Of a stretch of DNA of 64,000 bases, positions 31,890-41,636 are shown piece after piece (position 1 is the stretch's first letter; each line of letters opens with the position of its first letter). A model generated the notes under the pieces. The model was given only the letters and a program-made list of their open reading frames with translations, was not told the origin of the DNA and ran no database searches. The DNA comes from Stemphylium vesicarium. Lineage: Eukaryota > Ascomycota > Dothideomycetes > Pleosporales > Pleosporaceae. The DNA is taken from contig QXCR01000003.1 of the NCBI GenBank assembly GCA_004380135.1, forward strand, positions 372,001 through 436,000, in the 5' to 3' direction. A program made the translations under genes and the position numbers.

Positions 31890-33570
31890 CTAGGCGGTTT
31901 GCTTGACTGCTTCGACCGCAACTGCGCCAAAGACATATCTTTTCGCATCCTCCACAATCCTACATCGATACTGCTTGAACTCTCTTGCCTTGAGCCCAGC
32001 CTCGAATATCTCATCCAGCTCCTCTAACGACCTGGCTTTCGTCTCAGGAAGGAACGGGTAAAGCCAAGCAACACACAAAAAATTGGATGCGGCCCAGATA
32101 TACGTATACCGCGGCCCCTATGGTATGCGTTAGCAACGAAAAGTAGTAGCTAACGCGGAACGGATATCACAAACCCAATCCAGATCACCCGGGTCAATGA
32201 AGCAAGGCGAGCAAAACCCCAACAGCCAAGCAAGAAAATACCCCAACGCATTCACACTCCCCACCGTCCAAGCCCGCAGCCTGAAACTAACAAGCTCAGT
32301 CGCAAGCGGCGTAGATGCAATACCAACACCAGCATTATAAAAAAACATAAACAGCGCCGTGAACGCAACCAAAATATTTCCCTCTGCTTCTCTCGGCCCT
32401 GCGCCAACAGTACTCGCGATCCCGCAAGCTAGCCCACAGAGCCCGCAGGCCATGGCGCCAGCAATCATAATCGTGCGCCGCCCAAACAGCTTGTTCATTG
32501 CAAAAAGACCTACATGCACGCCGATGAAGCCGATGCACGTGTTCATGATGGTGTACTCGAACGCTTTGTTGATGCCGGCTATGCTCAGGAAATACGTCTA
32601 GTACCCGATGAAGAACCAGACGCCGCTCGCAGATTGGCTTGCTACAATAGCCCAGCAGAGCAATGTGCGTCTGCGATCGTTGCCGCGGAAGAGGTCCAGT
32701 AAGCTCGAAGTTTGGCTTAATCACTGCTCTTCGGCTACGCCGCGGATCATCTCTGCCCACTCAAGTTCTAGGTCGCCGCCTTGGGAGGGCCGGAGGCGCA
32801 ATAGTGAGGCCCGCACTAAGCCGTGCTTGTCATGGTGGAGGAGCCAGCGGGATCTTTCTGGGACGAAGACGAGCGCGATACCTAGAATGACAGGCACGAT
32901 GAACATGCTTGCGAGCGGAATTTGGTAGGAGATTTTGGAGAGGTAGCGGGTGGTGTAGTTGTCAATTACGGAACCGATGATGCTTCCGAGATTGACGTAG
33001 AAGGAGAACAGTCCATCATGATCCTTCAGATCGTTGGTATCTCCCCGCCACTAACATTGTTTCTAGGGAGACGTACTCTCGCAGATGCGTCGGTACTACT
33101 TCACTGCAATGCACAGTCGAAAACACGACTAAGAAGCCGTTCGCGAAGCCAAGCAGAAGATGGCCAACATAAAGCGCCGCTTTGGACGTTGAACCGATCT
33201 GAATAGAAACGGGGACTAAGCAGACCAAGCATGCGAGCCACAAAGCCTATTTCCGACCGAAGTGTGCGCCGAAGACGCCGGCGGCGGTGGCGGAGACGCA
33301 AGAGCCCAGGTTGAGGAGCGAGGTCATGAGCTGCTGTACCTTGGACTACGCAGTACATTAGTAATATTCCTAGCACAGATTCACAGTGCTCACGCCAATT
33401 CTATACCCCAAAGGGCTTGCAGGGTCTTCATACCTAAACACCATCAAGAAGCCATGCATAGCCTGCAACCCGCCGACAGCAGCAGTATCGATTCCATACT
33501 GCATACTCGTAATCGCTACAGCGTCAGTGTCCCTGTTGTGGCCGGAGCGTTGTGCATCCAGCGATTCCAT
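31890..33570 (-). pseudogene. MFS sugar transporter, inactivated by three stop codons
   Basis: A twelve-helix sugar:proton symporter of the major facilitator superfamily, once in the plasma membrane. From ATG 33570 the minus strand reads ITSMQYGIDTAAVGGLQAM, PASPLGYRIG, an intron near 33380-33327, then QQLMTSLLNLGSCVSATAAG and FGRK. Later come VPERSRWLL, LLCWAIVASQSASGVWFFIG, LFGRRTIMIAG and the C-terminal PETKARSLEELDEIFEAG, in normal family order. Three codons are stops where the family has a residue: TAG at 33247-33249 (GRK-stop-ALW, expected Gln), TGA at 32722-32724 (EEQ-stop-LS, Arg by CGA) and TAG at 32598-32600 (FIGY-stop-TYF, expected Gln). All three are single C-to-T changes, two in CpA context. 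The segment around 33045-33010 also needs an unusual splice or is damaged. It lies about 0.3 kb outside the RIP island. Confidence 0.8.
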
Positions 33571-33905
33571 AGTGTTGTATGGCGACCGTCCGACAGCAAT
33601 TGCATTGTTTGGAAAACAAGAGGTCTTTCGATGCTGCATGTCGAACGGCACTGTTTCGAACAGTGTATATGGGACTGTAGATTTAAAATGCATGGATTAG
33701 AGCTGGTAGAAGGCCATATTCGCTGAACTGCACAAAGTCGATAGCAGAGTAAAAGAATTGACATACCGAGTCAGAAATTATCTGGCGTGCGTGCGGATGC
33801 TGACGTTTATCGAACCAGAAATTATGGCGACGCCTTACCAACCCGCATCCTATACTGCTGTAGACGGGGCCATTCGAATTCAAAGACGATGGTGTCGTCT
33901 ATGAT

Positions 33906-35426
33906 ATGACACGGGAGGTCTATAATGCCCTCTGGCAACGAGGCTGCGTTGAGGTAAACAACATATGGCCTGGGAATCTGGCCAACGATATCCATACCAT
34001 TTTCCGCGAGGAAACCATGATAAGTTTGAATGCAGAAGAATACGCTGTTGTAGAGCCTGCGTTGAGACTAGCGTCTAGATTCATTACCGAACCACAATAT
34101 CTGGAATTCTGGATTCGTTTAGCGAGAGCAGAAACTAGGACCCCTAAGAGAGATGGATATTTCCTCGTTGATGACGAGAACGCCAACGCTGCGCAAGTAG
34201 CCAGCCGGGTAAATGAAGCTTTTTTAGACATCGCTTTAAATCTTCAATTCTCCATAATGTCGGAACGATTGACTAAAACTCTTACTACCGGCTGCCAGGC
34301 CGCTGAGAGTTGGACTGACCACACTCACCTTGAACACCGGTATAGGCTAGAGACTGAAGGCACAGAGGGCCGGTGTCCAGCAGCGAGGAAATGCGCTAAG
34401 TGCACTGCGATGAGTGTTAACCGATGTTATAGTTGCTGCGACCATTATTACCAGGACCCTGACGCAGATCTCCTAGACACACTCAGGAGGCGGGGCATAG
34501 GATCTGGTCATCTGGAAACGGCGGAAAGCTGGGAAATCATCGAAGAGCTCGAGGATCTGGATGAGGCTGAGGACGGTGTGCGCTCGCAACCCGTATCGGG
34601 ACACAGGCGTAATCGTGACACTTTAAACAATATGTATGTGGGCTTGAGATATGATGTTTATAGGCACATGCGTCAGAGCCTGGCTGGAGATGATTGAACT
34701 AGAAGCCACGAGGTCCGATTCCGATTTGCGGTTGCTTCTACTCTTGTTCACGAACTCGTACATATCTTCTGGTGGTGGACGAGGCCCAGTTGCACGCATT
34801 GCAAAGGGGACGAGCCGCGCTGGTTTCAGAGGTCGAAAGATGAGCCTGAATTAGGAAAATCCTGGGAATTTTGGGCTTTCGGGTCTCATGTCCCAACGGT
34901 AGGTAAGACGAGGGTAGCTGGATCGGAAGATGCGACATCAAACATCTTCTCCCGAAGCGATTAGAACTACACTCAGCGCACTGAGCACGGTGGTACAAGC
35001 AGCAAGATCGCGTGCGTCAAAAATGACTTCATTTTTCCTGTCGAGTGGATCAACGCATGGATTAGAGAAGAAACTTGGGAAGAAATAGCCACGAATGGTA
35101 GACTAGAGGGTCGACCAAATCACGACAATCTTGTCCTACTCCACGAGCAAGGAACTAAAATGGGCGGGCACGACCATATCACCCGGTACGAGTGTGAGCT
35201 TGAGGACTATTGTCATGTTCAACTTGTGGAAAGAAAGGGGTTTGATAAAGGTGCAAAAACCAGGCTCTATGCAAAAAACGGACTGGCAAAATTGTCTTCG
35301 GAGGAAGCGCACATGCAACGTTTGCGTGATGAGAGGGACACAAGGAGACGTCAACTGGCGGATGAGCGGAGAAGAACGAAAAGGGCATATCGTAGCAGAA
35401 GCAAGTTTACTCGTCAGAGACATTAG
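33906..35426 (+). pseudogene. HELVH-motif protein, two in-frame stops
   Basis: One frame runs from ATG 33906 to 35426 (507 codons) and is interrupted only by TGA at 34695-34697 and TAG at 34962-34964. The N-terminal part has a Cys-rich segment (CPAARKCAKCTAM, then CYSCCDHYY). After the first stop comes FRFAVASTLVHELVHIFWWW, a zincin-like HExxH motif, then KSWEFWAFG. The C-terminus is basic and helical (RDERDTRRRQLADERRRTKR). This resembles uncharacterised fungal proteins in which a conserved LVHELVHAF segment is followed by a W-E-x-FGG segment; whether they are peptidases is not known. TGA fits an original Arg codon CGA (GDD-R-TRSHEV). Reading either stop away by splicing would need introns that I cannot see. 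It is probably a recent pseudogene. Confidence 0.65.
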
Positions 35427-35761
35427 AAGATAGTTGCTGGCAGAAACATGAAGTCGTGTCGCAGGCCAAGCGCTGTCGGGAACCTTATTACTAATAACGC
35501 CGTGCGATGACCTTTATATATGCTCAGCTAGGATGCTACATTCAATATAACATTCGCTCTTTCCTAGTTTTTCTGTCCACAATACCCGCACCCGACCGTG
35601 CGACAAGTCGTGAAGAAAATAGTGGAGCCATGCAATAATGTTGGGTGACGTAATACAGACTGCGGATGCATCTCCACCTTGGATCTAGCGCCAGCTCAAC
35701 TCGTCGCAACATGGTCTCACCGAGGCGCATACGCGGCTGCAATATAACGTTCATTCAGCGC

Positions 35762-37108
35762 ATGAGCATGCTCAACCCAAGGACTTATGTCAAAGAAGAG
35801 ATCTGGACCCAGGCCCCAGTATTCACAGGCAGCACCAAGTTTGAGCCACTCCAGGATGCGAAGAACATCCTAATCACTGGTGGAGCTGGCTTCATGTACG
35901 TCGCAAAGAGACCACGGAAACCTGTGAGCTGTGCGTCTCTTGAAACTCGGCGCGAACCCCAAGGCTGACGGTCACACAGAGCTTGCTGGTTTGTACGCCA
36001 TCTTGTTCTCAGCTATGCGCATTACAACGTGGTCTCTTTTGACAAATTGGACTATTGCGCAACGCTCAACAACACGCGCATACTCAATGACCGACCGAAT
36101 TTCGCATTCGAGCAGGGTGATGTCACATCGCCCGCGGACGTAAAACGCGTACTGCGCAGGCACAAGATCGATACCGTCTTCCACTTTGCTGCGCAATCGC
36201 ACGTCGACCTCAGCTTCGGCAATTCGTACGAGTTCACAAACACAAACGTCTATGGAACACATGTGTTGCTTGAGAGGGCGAGGGAGCATGGCGTCAATAG
36301 GTTCATACACATCTCGACAGACGAGGTGTATGGAGATGTACCAGTCGGGGCGGCAGACCTGGGCGAAACGAGTATACTGGCACCAACGAACCCATACTCA
36401 GCCAGCAAGGCGGCAGCAGAGATGATGGTCAGCGCATATCGGAGTAGCTTCAAGCTACCCCTGATCACGGTTCGGGCGAACAACGTTTACGGGCCACATC
36501 AATTTCCGGAGAGTAGGTTACGCGTTCGTTCAGGAATGGTGTGCAGGTCTAACATCAGGGCAGAGATTATACCCAAGTTCATCATGCTCTTGCAACGAAA
36601 GCAGAAACTCCTTCTCCATGGCGACGGCTCACCAACGCGACGCTATCTCTACGCAGGAGACATTGTGGACGCGCTTGATACCATACTACACAAGGGCGAC
36701 ATTGGGCAGATCTACAACATTGCTTCCAAGGACGAGATTTCGAATACTGAGATATGCCATCGACTTTTAGATAATTTCGGTATCTCGCAAGACACGCTCA
36801 CCGACTTCACGCAATGGGTGCAACATACCGAAGATCGGCCGTTTAACGACCAGCGCTATGCGACTGATGGCTCGAAATTGACGGCACTTGGGTGGCAGCC
36901 CAAGACGAGTTTCGACGAGGGTCTCAAGGTTACGGTAGACTGGTATCGCAGGTTTGGTGAAGTGTGGTGGGGTGATATCAGTAGAGTCTTGACTTCTTTT
37001 CCTGTGATGACAGGAAATGAGATCTGGACAAAGGAAGAGCATGACGATCTGCCATCTTCCGACGAAGAGGTAATGCATGAAGAGGACAGCGCGATATGGA
37101 CGACTTAA
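35762..37108 (+). CDS. Nucleotide-sugar 4,6-dehydratase (UDP-/dTDP-glucose type)
   Basis: A short-chain dehydrogenase/reductase that converts NDP-glucose to NDP-4-keto-6-deoxyglucose, the first step towards rhamnose; in fungi the substrate is UDP-glucose. Exons 35762-35895, 35980-36512 and 36564-37108 give about 403 residues. The Rossmann motif is NILITGGAGFIA across the first splice. TDEVYGDV and the catalytic YSASK lie in the middle, with RANNVYGPHQFPE and HGDGSPTRRYLYAGD further on. The second intron is 51 bases and keeps the frame open, so it would be misread as coding; removing it restores PHQFPE-KIIPKF. An acidic tail (EEHDDLPSSDEE) extends beyond the enzyme. The start at 35762 or the next ATG at 35768 is uncertain, as the frame is open upstream to 35666. 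The epimerase/reductase partner is not in the window. Cytosolic. Confidence 0.88.
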
Positions 37109-37898
37109 GTGAGGGCTTGCTTTGACAATGCGCGAAGATGGGTGACTTGGTTTTGTTGGACATTTGAAGCAAGTTGGATTTAGACAGGCCGTAGCAGGGA
37201 GCCCTACTTAGATACCCGAGGGAAGGCATAGTATATGAATGCGGTTCAACATGCGTGCTCCCAAGGTTCACCCCCTCTTCTTCGAATGCGCGAGTGGCAC
37301 GTTTAGCCCACCGCAAAGATATGCAGGGACCAAGAATTATGGGCCCTGTCATGCGGCCCAACTATGGTCAGCAACAGCAAAACCTGGGGTTCAAGGCCAC
37401 GTTATTCCACGTTTACAAAGTAAAAGGCAGGTGAAGATGAAATGATCAAGTTTGCCCATTCGGAAAACCAGATTCGTGCACTACGTTTTCTATCTTTCCG
37501 CTCAGCCACAAACGGTGGCGTACCTGAACCCGCTCCGCCCTCTGGCTAGCGTCAGCTCTGGGCGCTCGAGCGCATTGAAACACCAAAGGCTCCGGGCGAC
37601 GACCGCTCAAACACCCCTCCTCTGTCTTGCAACCCTCATATACGACAAACGTCGCCTCTTTCCCTCGAATTCTTCATTCCCCTTCTTTTTTGAATTCTGT
37701 GTAAGAGAGCCGCGGTCCAGGCAATCGATAAGCTGCACCCCACAATTAGCCAGCTGCCTCCCAACCAGTCAACCTTCCAGCGCTCTAACTACTGTCACCA
37801 CATCGACATCACACCTCCAACACCGGAATCATAGACCTTGAGGATCGCGCAGTGTCCCTGAATACCAAGCCAACGACTTCCGATTCGGCTAGATCACC
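37109..37898. promoter_or_regulatory. SEC9 promoter and 5' leader
   Basis: About 790 bases between the dehydratase stop and the SEC9 start. The last 400 bases are pyrimidine-rich (CTCTTTCCCTCG, CCCCTTCTTTTTT) as in many fungal promoters and leaders. I do not believe the open stretch 37452-37841 is a gene: its composition is that of a leader and it has no motif. Confidence 0.45.
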
Positions 37899-39394
37899 AT
37901 GGGTCTTTTCAGCAAGAAGAACAAGGGCGCCGAAGCCGACGACAGCAACCGCTCTGCCCTCTTCGGCAGCCGCAAGGGGAAAGAGAGCCCTGCAGCCCAA
38001 AACCCCTATGCCGCGCCTCCAGCCAACGACCCCTATGCCCAACCTCCTCCGTCGTATTCTAGCCCCGGTCAGGACACGTCCTTCCGACAGGATAAGACAC
38101 CCGCTGTGACTGGACCTGGCCAGAGCTACGGACAGCGGCCTGGTGGATACGGCGCCCAGGGAGGCAGCTACGGTGCTCAATCAGGATACGGAAATGACCG
38201 CTACGGGGGCGGTGCGCCTCAGCGTCCTGGCGGTTACGGTGGACTCGGAAGAACTGCCTCAGACGATACCATGACCACCGAGGCCGGTCGCAACGAGCTC
38301 TTCGGCAATGCCGCTCAAAGACAACAAGCGCAGCCCCAGCAAGAATCTGGTGGTTACGGACAGAGTGGTGCCTACGGCGACAGCCAGGGCGGATACGGTG
38401 GCGGTGCCTCAGGCGGCTACGGCTCTACACCTGGCGGCTACGGCACCTACGAAGATCGCCAACTAACGGCTGAGGAGCAGGAAGAGGTGAGTCACTTGAA
38501 ATGAATTGCGGGTGATACACGTGCTAATCTTGCATCTTCAATCTACAGGAAGACATCAATGCCACCAAGCAAGAAATCAAGTTCATCAAACAGCAGGATG
38601 TTTCTAGCACGAGGAATGCTCTGCGCCTAGCCGAACAGGCCATGGAGACTGGTCGCGGAACCCTCTCTACTATGGCTGCACAGGGAGAGCGTATTCACAA
38701 GTACAGTCACCGTGCCTTAGACTCTTGCCAGCCATTAACATTTCTACAGCACCGAACGTAACCTCGACCTTGCCGCAATTCAAAGTGACAGGGCCAATGG
38801 ACAGACCAAGGAGCTGGCTCGTAAGTTTCTTCTAGTCGCCCTGTGCACACAAGCCTAACCCGACCCAGGTATCAACGCAAGCATGTTCTCCATCGTCCCC
38901 AACCCCTTCACCGGCAACTCGAAGCGCGAAAAGGAAATGCAACGAGCAATGGACCAGCACGCACGCGACCGTGACACCCGCGAGCAAACCAACAGAGCCG
39001 CCTGGGAGTCCCGCGCCCGCGCCGACCAAGCCCAGCGTGGCCTCAAAACCGCCGGTGCCGGGATCGGAGGCAACAAGGCTTCGCTCGCACAGCGATCCAA
39101 GTACCAGATGGAACCGGACTCTGATGACGACGCGGCTGAAGATGAGATTGAGAACAACTTGGGTACGTTTTCCTATATGTGCTTGCGCAATCTATTACGA
39201 GAAGACAGACTAACGCGAACATTTTTGTTACAGATCAACTACACATTGCCGCCAAGAGCTTGAACCACCTCGGTCGCGCCATGGGTGAGGAGGCTGATAA
39301 GCAGAACCAGCATATCGCTACTATTACGGGCAAGACGGATGCCGTTGATGATAAGATTGCGAGGAACAGGCACAAGTTGGATCGTATCCGTTAA
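37899..39394 (+). CDS. SEC9: SNAP-25-type t-SNARE SEC9
   Basis: The Qb/Qc plasma-membrane SNARE that pairs with syntaxin (Sso) and synaptobrevin (Snc) for exocytosis, acting at growing tips. Exons 37899-38486, 38549-38700, 38750-38820, 38869-39162 and 39234-39394 join in frame to 421 residues. The first 150 residues are a Gly/Tyr/Pro/Gln-rich disordered region with repeated GGYG and YGAQ units. SNARE helix 1 runs from EDINATKQEIKFIKQQDVSS through MAAQGERI to LDLAAIQSDRANGQT. The linker contains FTGNSKREKEMQRAMDQH. SNARE helix 2 is DQLHIAAKSLNHLGRAMGEE, ending TDAVDDKIARNRHKLDRIR, with Gln at both ionic-layer-like positions. There is no transmembrane segment, as is typical. All four introns have GT...AG ends. 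The gene looks intact, and identification is secure from the two SNARE motifs. Confidence 0.93.
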
Positions 39395-39848
39395 GGGAGA
39401 AGATGAAGTTGAATTGTTGATGGTTGAAATGTTTGAGAGGGTCGGAGAAGAAGATGGTCACTCCAGACCTCGAAGTATAGAAGATACATTAGGGACATTT
39501 ATTGCATATTGGCGTTCTTCCGGGTTCGTAAGACTAAAAGGTTTTCTAAAGAAACAGCAATAACCGTGAAGCTTAACAGCTAAACCTATTCCAGAAATCG
39601 CTATTGGACGCATTTCAAAATCATTAGGTAAACTTGAGGTCGTCTGGTCGCCCTTGCGCGTGTGTGCCTTGATGACGCGGGGTAGTTTCCAAATCTATGG
39701 CTGTGCAACTGCGACCGGTGAGTCTGCCACCTACCTCATGATAGCCTTGTCTACTTTGCGCAAGCCTGTTCGCTCTTCCCTTTCCTTACCTCACCCCACA
39801 ACAGCCGAATATCGAACGGCAATGTTTCTTTCACCACACAGCGCACGA

Positions 39849-40225
39849 AGAGAGCCAGTAAAGGCGTCATATTCCGGCGACCCACTCCAGCCTGACGAGA
39901 TCAGAGTTGTAAAGCTACGGCTGCCGATAAAGAGAAAATTCTCATTCCTTCTATAGACAAGTCGATAAGCATAGCGACGCTCTTGCGGCGATTGATCTGC
40001 GGCAAGGGTTTCATCGGGCTGGGCTCAGCCGAGATGGTTGTCGGCGATGAGATATTCCTCCTGCACGGTGGCAAGACACGGTTCATTCTGCGCCGGCGCA
40101 AACACTCCAACGAAGCGAATTCTGTACCCCAATACGAGATCGTCGGCGATTGCTATCTGGACGGGTGGATGGATGGGGCTACAGAAGTCGGATCACTGGA
40201 ATGGATCGATATAGAGCTCGTGTAG
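39849..40225 (+). pseudogene. HET-domain protein relic (ends only)
   Basis: Two pieces in different frames. The first, LQPDEIRVVKLRL near 39885-39925, looks like the start of a HET domain (the usual DxxEIRLL-L). The second, 39910-40225, reads SISIATLLRRLICGKGFIGLG and goes on to VGDEIFLLHGGKTRFILRRR, YEIVGDCYLDGWMDG and the stop. This is the typical C-terminal segment of heterokaryon-incompatibility proteins. The several hundred residues normally between them, including the HET catalytic-like core, are absent, so this is an internally deleted remnant. HET proteins mediate non-self-triggered cell death. It was recognised from motif layout only. Confidence 0.55.
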
Positions 40226-41636
40226 ATACATGAAGGATACCTGGAATAGCAGCATACCATGGCTGTTCGTGTCGCGCGTTAGAAGAGTCAAATTTGAGAG
40301 CGTGCCTCAGCTTCCCAACCCTATGGTGACTCAACGAAGAAATCTTCTGCCGTGATGCGACAATAGGTTGCTGCAGCCAATTGTATGAATTCGACTTGGT
40401 CGGAAAGGAGAGCTTCACGACCTTGCGAGTATCTCTAGGGTGCATCATAAGGTTGATCTGGTGCCTTGGAGCCAACCGTGTCATCCAATTAAATGACGTA
40501 GCGAAGACGCGTCTTCCTCGAACGCGGTTTCGCGCCATCCCGTGCTTTTCACACTAGATGGCCGACGGTTGCCTGACGCAGGGGGCGCGTCTCCACCTCT
40601 TCGCCGAGTAGCCAATAGCGGGGCGGGCGCGGACGGCAATCCCAAGTCTCACAAGCCGCGAAACCTCGAAAGCTGCTCCCAACCCATCCTCCGAGTGTTT
40701 GCTCTTCTCTCTGGCTTTGCTGCTAAGGTGTGTTGGCCATCTCAATTGCAATCGCGCGGGACACAAGCTTGGGAGGGCTTTTGCGCTGACCATTTACTAC
40801 TATAGAGCGTGTTCCTAGGGCAACCCTTCGCATCCTCCCATCTCACCCTCTTCGCTCCTTCCGTTTTCTGCAAAGGCAAAACGTCCGCCTCACTATCGCT
40901 GTCGCCGTATTCACGCATCCCATCTATATACGCTGCGACCGTATCGCTGTACTATATACGCCGTGCTGTTGTCCCTTTCCTGTCGCATTGTTGCCTACCG
41001 ATACCCAAACCATCGGGAGCCGATTCCCTTCGATTCTACGCATCGCGAACTAGTTGAACGGGTTTTCAGAGGACTGCAGTGCAGATATTATACATACAAT
41101 AAGAAATACTAGAACGAGCCAGGCCTACGTGCGACCACGACCTGGCAGACTGTAGAAGGACCCGCGGCTGAAGGGCGTCACGCAAAAGCAACATTAAGGA
41201 GTAGAGTCGTCGCAGCTTCACACCCAAAAGTCACTGCTACGTCCCATTAGTTTGGAACACGTAGAGAAATTGTTGCGCCATACCGAGGGCCGAGTCCAAA
41301 ATACTTGCGTGAATTGCAAGGAAAGTCAACCTCACGGGACTTTCACCCACCACCGCACGGCCCAATATCGTGCCTACGTTGCCCAAGTGATCGCCTGCTC
41401 TGCTATCAGCGCAAGCAATTCACTCTACGCTAGACTCTCTTCGCACGGATCCTCCGATACCCCGCAACTCACTGCCCACCTCCAACTCTTATACTCACTC
41501 AACAAAGTTCTAACAACTCAACCAACCTGCCCCGCTTCCCGCTTCGTCGACCGCGCCTTCCGCCTCGAACCAAGCCACTCCCAGCCATCACCGCAGATTA
41601 ACCTATCTCCTAGACAGAAGACACTCAGTAGCCACC
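40226..41636. promoter_or_regulatory. Intergenic and leader of the FHA kinase
   Basis: About 1.4 kb. Only short open frames lacking motifs are seen on either strand, including an open stretch from 41252 that overlaps the kinase start in another frame. The region is presumed to hold the kinase promoter and a long leader with upstream ATGs. Confidence 0.4.

Noticed and set aside
37452..37841. 129-codon frame ahead of SEC9
   Set aside because: Pyrimidine-rich leader composition and no motif; better explained as SEC9 promoter or 5' UTR.
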